Assembly: GCF_020379485.1 (NCBI RefSeq)
Contig: NC_063448.1
Coordinates: forward strand, 20,979,726-21,043,725
Reading direction: 5' to 3'
Source of the DNA: Brassica napus
Lineage: Eukaryota; Streptophyta; Magnoliopsida; Brassicales; Brassicaceae
DNA length: 64,000 nucleotides
Shown here: in pieces, positions 1 to 12,044 of the stretch
How positions within the stretch are numbered: position 1 is the first letter of the stretch
How the letters are laid out: each line of letters starts with the position of its first letter
Made by a program: the position numbers and the translations under genes
Notes under the pieces: model-generated
Database searches by the model: none
Told to the model about the DNA's origin: nothing
The model's input: only the letters and a program-made list of their open reading frames with translations

Positions 1-1637
1 AGTGAAGTACGTAGTAGTAATACGGGATCGAATCATCAAGGACCGATAACCACATATATAGTAGCATAAGAGTTACTAGCTAAAGCGATAAAATAAATTG
101 TTTATCTGGTTTACAGTTTCTTAATTCAATAAAGCAAGAATAAGAGGCAATTAAACGAGTTTGTAAACAATTAAAACAAGCATTAGACAAAGGAATTCTC
201 ATTGATCTCTCTTCAGTAATGATCACGCAACAAGCATACATGGAAACAAGGTACATTAATGTCTCAAACTCAAATCACAATATTAGAATTGACCTACTTC
301 TGTTGCGCTAACACCCTATGCTCAAACCCTAAATAGTAGCTTCCACTATATCTCAGATTTTTAAACAAGCTTTAGGTTCAAGTTTGATCAGTTCACAAGG
401 TGCAGTAATATCAACTTCCGTTGGTTACATAAGCCTTGCTCATCTACTGATATTTCAGAAATTCAAGAAACATTTTCGGTGCGATGAAATTCCTAGAATA
501 AGAGGCTAGGTGATCATACAAGTCTCAGCTTTAAGAAAATCAGTAGACAAAGATCCAAAATCAGAAAATTCCTAGTCTAACAGTTTGTAGGTTAATACAT
601 CGAGAATCCCTTAACCCAACTAAGAGACGACTCACTCATAATGATACAATAACAAAATGAAATCAGCAAAGAAAATATCATGAAATTGTATTGAAAATAA
701 GAAGGGGTTAAGAAGAACTTCTCCAAATAAGTACAAGAAGAATCCTCATCCAAAAGTCTACAAAATGATCTAATGGTGTTACAAATCTTTGAAGTATCAC
801 CCTAGAACTCTTTCTGTCCATCAAGAACAAGAACAAGTGAAAAGATACAGAATAATACACGAGTTTTTAGGTTTTTAGGTCCTCAAAATGCGTCTTTTTC
901 GTATTTGGAATGTTTACCGCTGTGACATGGATCGGGCGATCCCTAGGAGACGGATCAGCCCCCCCCCCCCCCCCCCCATGTCAGATTCGCCACGATTGGG
1001 AGTTCTGTAGGTGACGGATCGGCGCTCCATGTCAGATTGTCAAGGATCAGGCGTTTCCTAGGAGACGGTTTGGGTGCTCTATGACACAGTTCCACCATAG
1101 TTTAACTAGTGGCCCATTTCGCTTCAAAATCCTCTCCAAATATTTTATTTTCCAACAAGAAAATCTGTAACCTGTAATATAACTGAAGTACAATAAAATA
1201 CGCCATGAAGACCAAAATATCTTAAAAATCTATCATTCTTTCCCAAAACCGAGTTTAAAACCGATAAAAACACAACACATCAAATAACAACAAACATAAT
1301 AAATATTGTGTTAAATCTTAATGAATATAACATTATATTTTGAGAAATTATTTACACATGAAACTATAAGTACATTGAACATGATAAAAAATAGTTTTAT
1401 AAACGGTATAAACTGATAACGAATTACAAACAAATGTTATAAAAATTAATAATTTGGAACAATGTATATAAATGAAAATATATATACACTCGAACATGTA
1501 AAATATTATAGCACAAATTACTGATATTATCAAATGATGTAGAAATACTATACTACAAATGTCTCAAATTAGCAAATAGTATATTGCCTAAAATTTACAC
1601 TTACTCATATTCCTTAATTTTTAATGGATTATGACCA
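1..1637. other. Intergenic, probably old LTR-derived sequence
   Basis: No coding region is supported. The text resembles the minus-strand LTR-like sequence that flanks the Athila-like element at 46.4-54.8 kb in style, but I could not align the two by eye. A 19-nt C tract lies at 959-977. After about 1160 the sequence becomes very AT-rich with no visible structure. Confidence 0.3.
959..977. repeat. Poly(C) tract
   Basis: Nineteen C in a row, rare in this AT-rich setting. Shorter C runs recur at 61223-61234 and 61413-61421. The length may be inexact, since homopolymers are error-prone in assembly. Confidence 0.9.
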
Positions 1638-2790
1638 TGTTATAAGTCTTGTTTTAGAGTCTATATGACGTGTTTCGAGTCTGTTCTAGAGTTTGTGCAG
1701 GTTCATGTACGTCTTTTGGAGGTTAGGAGCTATTTTGAGCTTTGAGAGTTCAAATGCTGGAAAGAACAAGTCTGATTTCGGATATGGAGTTGGTGTCGGT
1801 CGACACTCGTAGAGATCAAACAAACTGACGAGTTTTAATGTTTTTTTCAAGAATTACACTTTGGCCCAAAAGTTTCCCTATTTGTAAAAAGATCCATGAC
1901 CGTGTTTTACCCTATGTTTACTATTTTCCAGCCATTGTTTTGGCTGCACTAACTTTTTGCATAGAGAAATTTTGAGAGAGCTTTGGAGAGAAGATTCATA
2001 ACTCTTTCAAATATTCAATTGGAACTCCAATATTTATATCTATCATCTTTTTATGCAGTTTATTCAGACTTTGAATATGTTTTCTTTGATCATGTATGAG
2101 TAAACACCTTGTTAGATTTAAGGATTTTTTATGGTTCATGAATAACGGTTAATTGATAGAACTGCTAGGGTAATCTGATTATATTATTCACATGATAGCT
2201 ATTTATGGATGTTACTATGTAAGTGGCTAGAAATTTGATCTTAAGATATTTGGTAGACACGAAAATGTTATTAATTACATGAATTGAATCCTGTTGAGCT
2301 AAATACTCATTCACAACAAGAGTTGGTCTAGGAATTTAGCAAACATATCGAATTGGTGTTTAATGCTTGTCTGATTAATTAAATTCACAACAAGAGTTGG
2401 TTTTTAATAGGATATAGACATCTGACAGTTTCTGTAGAGAGAGAGGGAGAGCTGGTAAACTTACCATTGAATGCAAGTTCTATGATTGTTCTTAATAAAA
2501 CTTATAGCATATTGATTTCCGTTATGATTGCATGTTTGAAATCTTTGGGTCTAGTGCTTTTCCTTATTGTTTCAAAAACCATTGATCTTATGTTCTCTAT
2601 TATTTCTTGCTATTAATTGCTTTCTATTATTCAGTCTAGCTTAATCCACAACCATAAGTTTATTGTGTGATCTGTGGATTCGACCACTAAATGTTACAGT
2701 GAACCTCTTATTTGAGAGAGTAGCTTAAATGTTAATTTGAACATATTAAATTTGGTGCCTTTGCTGGGAGTTTGATTCCCCATTAGACTA
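1638..2790 (+). mobile_element. Diverged Athila-like LTR with adjoining primer-binding-site remnant
   Basis: The block ends with the same layout as the intact LTR at 46942-48344: a stretch reading 'cctcttatttgagagagta', then after a short gap 'aaatttggtgcctttgctggga', an altered form of the tRNA-Asp primer site TGGCGCCGTTGCCGGGG. Its 5' part resembles the start of that LTR ('agagtct...', 'gtgcaggttcatg'). It also carries one copy of the family motif (gtcggtcgacac near 1797). No coding region follows, so this is an old remnant. The left boundary is uncertain. Confidence 0.55.
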
Positions 2791-3023
2791 GATGTAGGAT
2801 TTCGTCTAAGTTTTCTTTTAAAAGTTACTTTAAATCAAACTATTGAAATAAATATTATTTCAATTTTTATAAAAGTGAACTCGAAAAATAAAAATGAAAC
2901 CAACCTTAAGAGATGCCCTAATAGCATCTCCAACCATGACATTAAATTTGGTGTTAAAATTACATCAAATTTGGTGTTGAAATTAAACCAAATTTTGTGT
3001 GCTTGGTGCATTTATTCATCATT

Positions 3024-3511
3024 GTAGGTACCATTATTCATCTTTACCACCACTAAAGAGAAATTTTCAAAAATACATTTTTCATTAAGAGGAAAAAAAC
3101 TCTTATACCCTTGTTCTTTATATATAAAATAAATAATTATTTAAACAAATAAAAAAATAAAATATATTTTTTTATGTTTTCGAATTATACTTTTTCAAAT
3201 TCAAACTTTTTTATAAAAAAAAAAGTTTTTGAATCTTTTTTGAATTTTTTTTTGAAATTTTCTTTTGAAATTCGAAAATTATTTTTGAAACTATTATTTT
3301 TAATTTTTTTAAGGATTTATTTTTATATTTATTAGAATCCAGAAATCCACATTCCAAAAACTCTACCTCCACCCCTCAACACTAAACGCTAAGTCTAGAT
3401 TAGTTAACCCTAGAGTTATAAATGTTTTTTCTCTCTTTAAAAGTAAGGGTAAAAATGGTTATAGTAAACATGACAAGCGGTATTATGAATGTTGTATTTT
3501 TAGCAATTTCT
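3024..3511 (+). repeat. Copy 1 of a ~500-bp inverted-repeat-ended element
   Basis: Matches 4161-4689 in order along its length: 'taccaccactaaag', 'acccttgtt', 'ttatttaaacaaataaaaaa', 'ccaaaaactctacc', 'aagtctagattagttaaccc'. Noncoding. A related interior also occurs in 45996-46440, so this is a family with several members in the window. Confidence 0.65.
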
Positions 3512-4160
3512 CAACTTTGTTTGTCATCGCATTATTACTTTTTATTTATGGTTTTCAGTTTTATTTATTTTTATAATTTTCTTATTTATAATTGATAAAT
3601 AATTAATTTATCATATTTAGATATTATGTTTGTTAAATTTTTGTAATTTTATATTTATAAAATTTATTTACATTTATATTTTTCATTTAACAATATTATA
3701 CTTTATGTATTTTTGTATATAAAATATTATATTAAAAATTACAAACTATTAATTATGAAAAGCACATAACAAAATAATATATTTATTTTATGTTTGAGTG
3801 TTTATTTCAAATTAAATATTAATTTAATCTTATCCAGCTTATATTATTAATTTCTAAATATTATAAAACACTAATTAAAATTTATTATTGTTAAAATTAA
3901 AAAATAAAATATCTATGATATTTTATATTTTACAATATAAAGTAAATGATAATAATCATTTAGTGATTTCTTAGTTGAAAATAAAATAAAAAATATTTTA
4001 ATTATATAATATAAAATAAAAACAATAAATTATATTTGTGTTTAGTTACAAATTTTAACTAATTAATAATAATAATTGAACTATATTAAATAATAATGAC
4101 AATATTTATGAAACACAATAAATATGTATATTAAATATTTGGTGTGATGGTGTAATCTTT

Positions 4161-4689
4161 GGGGAAATTTAATGTTTACCACTTTCATGGTACTATTTTT
4201 CATTTTTACCACCACTAAAGGGATATTTTTAAAAATACCTTCTTCAGTAAGTGGCAAAAGACTTGTATACCCTTGTTATTTATATATATAATAAATCATT
4301 ATTTAAACAAATAAAAAAATATTTTTTTTATGTTTTCAAATTATTCTTTTTCAAATTCGAACTTTTTTATAAATTTTGTTTTTTTTGAATTTGTTTTTAA
4401 TTTGTTTTTATTTTTTTTTTAATTTTATTTTTGAAAATCGAAATTTATGTTTGAAACTATTTTTTTAATTTTTTTTGATATTTTCTAAGTATCTATTTAT
4501 ATATTTATTAGAATCTTAAATTTCATATTCCAAAAACTCTACCACACCCCTCAACTCTAAACCCTAAGTCTAGATTAGTTAACCCTAGGATATAAGTGTC
4601 TTATACTCTTCATTAAAAGTGAGGGTAAAAATGATTAGTGTAAACATGAAAATTGATACTATGAATGTGATATTTGTGGCAATTTCCCA
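4161..4689 (+). repeat. Copy 2 of the ~500-bp inverted-repeat-ended element
   Basis: Starts ggggaaattt...taccactttcatggtac and ends in the imperfect reverse complement (atactatgaatgtgatat...caatttccc). The terminal inverted repeats mark it as a MITE-like unit. It is homologous to 3024-3511 in the same orientation. No ORF. Confidence 0.65.
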
Positions 4690-4831
4690 TAATTTTTAGT
4701 GTCCCATTGGAGTTAAAATTACACCAAATTAGTGTTTTGGTGTCGCATTGTAGTTGGTCTAAGTCCATAATTCTTTTTGTTTTGGTAAGAAAAATGTGAT
4801 TTCGCCTATATATCGGAACTGAAGTAATATA

Positions 4832-5359
4832 CAGTAAACACTCTATAAATTAATACTCGATAAATTAATAAAAACGTCAAATTAATAACTTTTTCTGGTC
4901 CCGAATTGAGTCGGTTTAAAATATGATACAAATCGATAAAATAATAAGATAATATTTTTTTAAGAAAATCATATGTAAATATATAGTCATATTAAAATCA
5001 TAAATTAATAATATATGTATGTATAAGGTTTATATAAGTATAAATAAAATATTGTATTATTTTTTATTCACAATGAAGTTCAACTCTATTTTGATAATAT
5101 TTAGTAAAATTATATCTAAAATACATTTAAATTTTATACATATTTCGTATACACCAAACAATATAACAAAAACAATAGAAAGTCAAATTTTTTAAATTTA
5201 ATTAATATATATACGAAAAATATCAACTACATGTCCTTATTTTATAACAAAAACAATTCTAAAAATAGAAAAAACTAATTTTTTTTTTGTAAATTAATAA
5301 TTCTATGAATTAATAAAATTTCATAGTCCTATAATTATTAATTTATAGAGTGTTTACTG
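4832..5359. mobile_element. Emigrant-like (pogo/Lemi) MITE
   Basis: Begins CAGTAAACACTCTATAAATT and ends in its exact reverse complement, so the terminal inverted repeats exceed 20 bp. TA dinucleotides at 4830-4831 and 5360-5361 are the expected target duplication. The terminus closely resembles the Arabidopsis Emigrant family (CAGTAAAACCTCTATAAATT, from memory). The interior is AT-rich with no transposase. Confidence 0.8.
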
Positions 5360-5361
5360 TA

Positions 5362-6012
5362 AATAGTATTTCCTAACGAGAATTAAACTCCAATTGTGAT
5401 ATGTCAACTAGGCATATTTTTATCACTAAACCAATATTTTATTCCATATACACAAAAAAAAAAAATAATTAAAAACTGACATATCTTTCGAGTTTCAGCT
5501 AAAGTAAATTTGTTCCATAAGTCTCTTCAATTTTCTTTTCCATATACAAAAAAGAAAATAAAATAATTTAAAGCAGACATATCTTTCAAGTTTCATCTAA
5601 AGAAAAAATGTTTTTCAGCTCAATATATTGAAATATATTGTGAAAAATAGAGAAATATCTTGCAAATTTGAAAATAAAAACTACATATTAATAAATTATT
5701 TTAAAAAAGTAGGAACATTACACAATATGTCCGAGTGTAATAGGTGGATAACAAATGCCATAATAATAATAATCTGACTAACTGTAAAAAGGATCATTTG
5801 TCAAATAAATGTAGATCTTTCCGAAAGTATATATTCCCTTCAATATTCGACTGAAATAGTGGATAATCAATAAAAACTAAATAAAAATTAAAAAATAAAA
5901 GTAAAAAAAAATCCGAGAAACCCTAAAACCCTTGCACGTCTTCACTCTCTCCACTGCAGAAGCCGACACCAACCAACCAAAAGCAGGCAGAGAGGAGAAG
6001 AAGAAAGCGAAA
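5362..6012 (+). promoter_or_regulatory. Upstream region of CARB
   Basis: AT-rich, without an ORF. A telo-box (AAACCCTA) lies at 5918-5925, about 90 nt before the CARB ATG. This element is common in promoters of plant genes for basic metabolism and translation. No clear TATA box could be assigned. Confidence 0.45.
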
Positions 6013-9000
6013 ATGAGCAGCAACCATTGCTTACACCTCTCCCACAATCACTCTTCCATCTTCACCTCCTCCAAGCTCTCCAACCCCAGACTCTTCTCCC
6101 GCGCCGCCATCAATTACAGAGCAAAACCGAGACTTAGCTGTCCCTCCTCCACCTTCCTCCTCCCATGCCTGAATCGAAAAGGCTCCGTCGTCACCCGGGT
6201 CCTCAACTCAGCCAATCCCGACGAAAAGGCCAAACCTTTCTCACCTGAGATCGTGGGGAAGCGAACCGATCTGAAGAAAATCATGATCCTCGGCGCTGGC
6301 CCGATCGTAATCGGACAAGCCTGCGAGTTCGATTACTCGGGAACCCAAGCTTGCAAAGCCCTAAGAGAAGAGGGGTACGAGGTCATCCTCATCAACTCCA
6401 ATCCCGCCACCATCATGACCGACCCGGAAACAGCTAACCGCACTTACATCGCTCCGATGACCCCCGACCTCGTCGAGCAGGTCATCGCCAAGGAGAGGCC
6501 CGACGCTCTCTTACCAACCATGGGCGGACAGACAGCGTTAAACCTCGCGGTTGCTTTAGCAGAGAGCGGGGCCTTGGAGAGATACGGCGTCGAGCTGATC
6601 GGAGCCAAGCTTGAAGCCATCAAGAAGGCGGAGGATCGCGAGCTGTTCAAGGAGGCGATGAAGAGCATCGGGCTAAAGACTCCGCCTTCGGGGATTGGGA
6701 ACACTCTCGACGAGTGTTTCGACATCGCTGAGAGGATCGGTGAGTTCCCTTTGATTATTAGGCCCGCGTTTACCTTAGGTGGGACAGGTGGCGGCATTGC
6801 GTATAACAGAGAGGAGTTTGAGTCCATCTGTAAAGCGGGTTTGGCCGCGAGCGTGACGAGCCAGGTTCTTGTGGAGAAGTCTTTGCTTGGTTGGAAAGAG
6901 TATGAGCTTGAGGTCATGAGAGACTTGGCTGACAATGTTGTTATTATATGCTCCATTGAGAATATTGACCCTATGGGTGTGCATACTGGTGACTCCATCA
7001 CCGTGGCGCCTGCGCAGACCCTGACTGATAGGGAGTACCAGAGGCTGAGGGATTACTCCATTGCGATTATTAGGGAGATTGGTGTTGAGTGCGGTGGGTC
7101 CAACGTGCAGTTTGCTGTGAACCCTGCTGATGGTGAAGTGATGATCATTGAGATGAACCCTAGGGTCTCGAGGTCCTCTGCTCTTGCTTCCAAGGCTACA
7201 GGGTTCCCCATTGCTAAGATGGCGGCCAAGCTGTCTGTTGGGTATACTTTGGATCAGATTCCTAATGACATCACTAGGAAAACGCCTGCGAGTTTTGAGC
7301 CTTCCATCGATTATGTTGTCACAAAGGTTTGCTCTCTCTTTCTTGTGCTTGCTCTTAGCTGTTCCTATGTTTGCGTAATGAGAGATGCTCTTTACTTTGA
7401 AGATTTACACAGTAATATCCAGTTCAAAGTTAATACTTTTTTTTATGTCTGTTTCTTTGTAATGCAGATTCCGAGATTTGCATTTGAGAAGTTTCCAGGA
7501 TCTCAACCCTTGCTGACGACACAGATGAAGTCTGTTGGGGAATCCATGGCTCTAGGTCGCACATTCCAAGAATCATTCCAGAAAGCTCTGAGGTCTCTTG
7601 AGACGGGATTCTCAGGATGGGGCTGTGCAAAGATTAAAGAGCTAAACTGGGACTGGGATCAGCTAAAATACAGCCTTAGAGTTCCAAATCCGGACAGGAT
7701 CCATGCCATATACGCTGCCATGAAGAAGGGTATGAAGGTTGATGAAATCCATGAGTTGAGCATGGTAGACAAGTGGTTCCTGACCCAGCTTAAAGAGCTC
7801 GTGGACGTGGAACAGTATCTAATGTCGGGACCACCCTTGTCGGAGATCACAAAGGAAGACCTCTACGAAGTCAAGAAGCGAGGGTTTAGTGATAAGCAAA
7901 TCGCCTTTGCTACAAAGGCAACAGAGGAACAAGTCCGTAGCAAGAGGATCTCTCTAGTTGTTGTTCCATCTTACAAGAGAGTGGATACATGTGCAGCAGA
8001 GTTTGAAGCGCACACACCTTACATGTACTCGTCGTATGATTTTGAGTGCGAGTCAGCACCAAACACCAAGAAGAAGGTTTTGATTTTGGGCGGAGGGCCA
8101 AACCGTATTGGCCAAGGGATTGAATTTGATTACTGCTGTTGCCACACATCTTTTGCCTTACAGGTCTGTCTGTCTCTAGATGATCGATTTAAACTTTTGT
8201 GTTTTGCTGGAAATTACTTAACAGATTGTTTTAAACTTTTTAATTGCAGGATGCTGGATATGAGACTATCATGTTGAACTCAAATCCTGAGACGGTATCA
8301 ACCGATTATGATACAAGCGACAGGCTCTACTTTGAACCCCTCACGATCGAGGACGTTCTCAATGTTATTGACCTTGAGAAACCTGATGGCATAATCGTGC
8401 AGTTCGGTGGTCAAACGCCTCTGAAGCTTGCTCTCCCAATCAAAAACTATCTGGACAAGCACAAGCCCATGAGCTTGAGTGGTGAGGGGCCCGTTCGCAT
8501 CTGGGGTACGTCCCCTGACTCCATTGACGCTGCTGAAGACAGAGAGAGGTTCAATGCGATTCTCAACGAGCTGAAAATTGAGCAGCCCAAGGGAGGCATT
8601 GCGAAGAGCGAATCTGATGCATTAGCCATTGCAAAGGAGATAGGCTACCCGGTTGTGGTGAGGCCTTCTTATGTTCTTGGTGGACGAGCAATGGAGATTG
8701 TGTATGATGACAGTAAACTTATAACCTATTTGGAGAATGCTGTTGAAGTTGACCCAGAGAGACCTGTTTTGGTAGATAGGTATCTCTCTGATGCCATTGA
8801 GATCGATGTTGATACTCTCACTGATTCCTATGGAAACGTTGTGATTGGTGGGATCATGGAGCATATCGAGCAAGCTGGTGTGCACTCTGGTGACTCTGCT
8901 TGTATGCTTCCGACGCAGACCATCCCTTCTTCTTGTTTGGAAACGATCAGGTCATGGACCACCAAGTTGGCGAAGAAGCTAAATGTTTGTGGGCTGATGA

Positions 9001-9773
9001 ACTGTCAGTACGCAATCACATCATCTGGGGATGTGTTCTTGCTCGAAGCCAATCCACGAGCTTCACGTACTGTCCCTTTTGTCTCAAAGGCCATTGGACA
9101 CCCTCTTGCCAAGTATGCAGCTCTGGTCATGTCTGGAAAATCTCTCAAAGATCTGAATTTCGAAGAAGAAGTTATCCCTAAGCACATCTCTGTGAAAGAA
9201 GCTGTTTTCCCATTTGAGAAGTTCCAAGGTTGTGATGTGATACTCGGGCCAGAGATGAGAAGCACAGGAGAAGTGATGAGCATCAGCTCCGAGTTCCCAA
9301 GCGCCTTTGCGATGGCTCAGATCGCTGCAGGTCAAAAGCTGCCTTTAACTGGTACAGTCTTCCTCAGCTTAAACGATATGACCAAGCCGCACCTGGAGAA
9401 AATCGCGGTGTCCTTCCTCGACCTCGGGTTCAAGATCGTTGCCACTTCCGGAACAGCTCATTTCCTCGAGCTGAAAGGCATTCCTGTGGAGAGAGTGTTG
9501 AAGCTGCATGAAGGAAGACCGCATGCTGCTGATATGGTGGCTAACGGTCAGATTCATCTGATGTTGATCACAAGCTCAGGCGATGCTCTTGATCAGAAGG
9601 ATGGGAGGCAGCTGAGACAAATGGCTCTAGCCTACAAGGTCCCGGTTATCACCACTGTGGCTGGAGCATTGGCCACTGCTGAGGGAATCAAGAGCTTGAA
9701 GTCGAGTGCTATTAAAATGACTGCTCTTCAGGACTTCTTTGAGGTTAAGAATGAATCTTCTTTGCTCGTCTGA
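6013..9773 (+). CDS. CARB: Carbamoyl-phosphate synthase large subunit, chloroplastic
   Basis: Three exons, 6013-7326, 7468-8163 and 8250-9773, joined by GT-AG introns of 141 and 86 nt, encode 1177 aa, close to the Arabidopsis protein. The ATG at 6013 starts a Ser-rich leader without acidic residues (about 65 aa), a likely plastid transit peptide; an upstream in-frame opening lacks such a leader. The first synthetase half starts near residue 91 ([20 protein letters not shown]), the second near 645 ([19 protein letters not shown]). Each carries an ATP-grasp module ([30 protein letters not shown]). The C-terminus is an MGS-like allosteric domain ([15 protein letters not shown]...PVITTVAG). With the small subunit (CARA) it makes carbamoyl phosphate from glutamine, bicarbonate and ATP for arginine and pyrimidine synthesis. 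It is convergent with LHCB1. The gene corresponds to VEN3 (At1g29900). Confidence 0.97.
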
Positions 9774-10381
9774 GTTGAGTTTTTTTTTTTATTTCTATGT
9801 TTGATCGTTTGTGTGTGGAACCATTGCGATTTCAGTTAAATGTTTAACGGATTTTGTTTTCTTATGAGCATTTCTATGAATAATCTTCAAAGGTCGATTT
9901 GTGAAATGCTATGTTAGGTGTCATTTGTTAGTCAGCTTTGTCCTTGTGACATGCAGGTCTTTGTTTTTATCAGATTCATCTCAAATTCAATAATGCTGCA
10001 CCAAATATATTCGTTGAATGTGTAAAATTTGTTAACATTTAGTTTGAATTTGTTGCCAACAAGAGTCGCATTTTCTGTAGGCTCACGCCATTTTAGTTTA
10101 TTACAGGACACAAGAACATAATGCTCGTACCCATTAAGGCTTTAAACCTGTGTATTGCTGCATCAATTTGCTTAATGGCTGCAGCTGAATGGACCCAAGA
10201 GCATAATAAACCATTTTAGTTATTACACAACACAAGTTAAGAGAAACGAGTTATTCGATTAATGACAGAATCAAACAGACTGACAAATTTTACATCTGAA
10301 AGTCTTAACCATCCATCACAAACACAAACCCTCTCACTCGAATTCAAAAAGACTGAAGCAAATTACAAAATAAAACTTCGC
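9774..10381. other. Intergenic region between convergent CARB and LHCB1
   Basis: 608 nt holding the 3' UTRs and polyadenylation regions of the two convergent genes. A T-rich stretch follows the CARB stop. No ORF or repeat is supported; the open frame at 10262-10618 is mostly antisense to LHCB1. Confidence 0.7.
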
Positions 10382-11185
10382 TCACTTTCCGGGAACGAAG
10401 TTGGTGGCGAAGGCCCAAGCGTTGTTGTTGACTGGATCAGCCAAATGGTCAGCAAGGTTCTCCAACGGTCCCTTACCAGTGACAATGGCTTGAACAAAGA
10501 ATCCAAACATAGAGAACATAGCCAATCTTCCGTTCTTGATCTCCTTCACCTTCAACTCGGCGAAAGCCTCTGGGTCGGTAGCAAGGCCCAATGGGTCGAA
10601 GCTGCCTCCTGGGTATAGCAAGTCCTCTGCTTCTCCCAATGGTCCCTCTCCGGCGACTCTGTAACCCTCAACAGCTCCCATGAGGATCACCTGAGTGGCC
10701 CAAATGGCTAAGATGCTCTGAGCGTGGACTAAGCCCGGGTTGCCCAAGTAGTCAAGTCCTCCTTCGCTGAAGATCTGTGAGCCGGCCTTGAACCAAACCG
10801 CCTCTCCGAACTTGACTCCGTTCCTAGCCAACAACTCCGGGAAGACACAGCCTAGGGCTCCAAGCATGGCCCACCTGCAGTGGATAACTTCTAGCTCACG
10901 GTTCCTTGCGAATGTCTCGGGATCGGCTGAGAGGCCTGCGGTGTCCCATCCGTAGTCTCCTGGGAACTCTCCGGTAAGGTAGCTCGGTGGCTCGCCAGAG
11001 AATGGACCCAAGTACTTGACTCTTTCGAAACCGTACCATGGGCTGCCTGATTGTCCCTTTGGCTTGGCGACGGTCTTCCTCATTGTCACACGGCCGCTTC
11101 CAAGGACTTCTGATGCTGCAGGAGAAAGCTTCACGGCCTTTCCAGCGAAGGCAGGGGAGGAGAGAGCCATTGTTGAAGAGGCCAT
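10382..11185 (-). CDS. LHCB1: Light-harvesting chlorophyll a/b-binding protein of LHCII (Lhcb1 type), chloroplastic
   Basis: One uninterrupted 267-aa frame, the normal length and intronless form of Lhcb1. It opens [18 protein letters not shown], a chloroplast transit peptide, and the mature protein begins near [17 protein letters not shown]. This holds the trimerisation motif WYGFERV (W-Y-x-x-x-R). The three membrane helices are visible: the first with chlorophyll ligands in [16 protein letters not shown], the second around [20 protein letters not shown], and the third with [19 protein letters not shown]. It binds chlorophyll a/b and xanthophylls in the photosystem II antenna in the thylakoid. 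Arabidopsis carries three tandem copies here (At1g29910-29930, from memory); this window has one. Confidence 0.97.
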   Translation of the reverse strand: MASSTMALSSPAFAGKAVKLSPAASEVLGSGRVTMRKTVAKPKGQSGSPWYGFERVKYLGPFSGEPPSYLTGEFPGDYGWDTAGLSADPETFARNRELEVIHCRWAMLGALGCVFPELLARNGVKFGEAVWFKAGSQIFSEGGLDYLGNPGLVHAQSILAIWATQVILMGAVEGYRVAGEGPLGEAEDLLYPGGSFDPLGLATDPEAFAELKVKEIKNGRLAMFSMFGFFVQAIVTGKGPLENLADHLADPVNNNAWAFATNFVPGK

Positions 11186-11598
11186 TGAAGTTTCTTCTTT
11201 TTCTTTTTTTTTTTGTGACTAACTTGTGAGTGAGAGTGATTGAAAACGTTCGGATATGTTTGGATTAAATAGAGATATTGTGAGTGAGGTTTGTTATCTT
11301 TGAAGTAATATTTATCTCTTTACTCATTGGGTATTGAGATTCTTGTTTATCGTTTTATTGATCTTATGTGGCAGCCTCTCTAGTCCACTAGCTTTTGCTT
11401 TGATTCTTTCATATTACAGCCAAAACATTTTTAGACCACAAGTTATATGAGTCGTCGTATACTTTAACGGTAACACTACTACCCTTGGGACTTTGCAAAA
11501 ATAACTTCAGTTTGTGTGAATCGCTCGTGATAAGAGAGAAATGATTTGTGAAAAGTTAAAATATTGATATCAAAACGTTATACAAAAGTAACAGTATC
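11186..11598 (-). promoter_or_regulatory. LHCB1 promoter and 5' UTR
   Basis: Read on the minus strand, a TATA-type box (TATTTAAT) lies at 11264-11271, about 80 nt upstream of the ATG, as in other CAB promoters. GATAA words near 11297 and 11313 resemble the I-box/GATA elements of light-regulated promoters. Their function is inferred from family knowledge only. Confidence 0.55.
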
Positions 11599-11805
11599 AG
11601 AGCATGATCAACGAGGGTTTTTAGGATGAAATTCTTAGCGGAATATACGAAACCGTCTCTTAACTTTTAACTAAAAAAACTAAGAACCGGTTTTTAAATA
11701 TAATATTTAAGAACCGGTTCATAGTTTTTTAGTTAAAAGTTAAGAGACGGTTTTTTATATTCCGCTAAAATCCTTATCCTAAAAACCCCACATTAATCAT
11801 GCTCT
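11599..11805. mobile_element. Foldback MITE (207 bp)
   Basis: An almost perfect hairpin. The left arm (agagcatgatcaa...cgtctcttaacttttaacta...aagaaccggttttt) is repeated in reverse complement by the right arm, ending ttaatcatgctct. The loop is only a few bases around 11700. No coding capacity. The target duplication is not clear. It lies about 410 bp upstream of the LHCB1 start codon, so it could supply hairpin RNA near that promoter. Confidence 0.75.
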
Positions 11806-11867
11806 AAGAAGTATTCACCCCCAAGTCAACATGTTCATGATGCTTTGGTCCAAAACATGTCTACGAT

Positions 11868-12036
11868 CAGTGGCAGAGGTAGGATCCAAATCTAGGGGGT
11901 CAAAACTAGATATATAAAATAGCAATGGCGGTTTCATAATTAACATGGTGTCAAACTGTAAAAAATGAACTAATTAATCAATATTTGTTACATTATACAC
12001 TTACACCCCCTTGTTTATTCACTGCCTCCGCCACTG
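11868..12036. mobile_element. Short hAT-type MITE (169 bp)
   Basis: Terminal inverted repeats CAGTGGCAGAGG... and ...CCTCCGCCACTG. Flanking 8-bp target duplications are tctacgat (11860-11867) and tctatgat (12037-12044), one mismatch. The 8-bp duplication and CAG-type ends fit the hAT superfamily. Noncoding. Confidence 0.75.
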
Positions 12037-12044
12037 TCTATGAT

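Larger units (their letters stand above)
2921..4762. mobile_element. Foldback-type element hosting two copies of a smaller repeat
   Basis: The left end (tctccaaccatgacattaaatttggtg) and the right end, read on the other strand, share imperfect inverted similarity built from 'aaatttggtgt' and 'aattttaac' words. The interior is extremely AT-rich and has no ORF. Two direct copies of another repeat (3024-3511 and 4161-4689) sit inside. Termini are approximate and no target duplication could be fixed. Confidence 0.4.

Noticed and set aside
6444..9557. Minus-strand open frames inside CARB (up to 185 codons)
   Set aside because: They are antisense shadows of a conserved coding sequence and contain no recognised domain.
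10262..10618. Plus-strand 118-codon frame at the 3' end of LHCB1
   Set aside because: Mostly antisense to LHCB1 codons, no domain.
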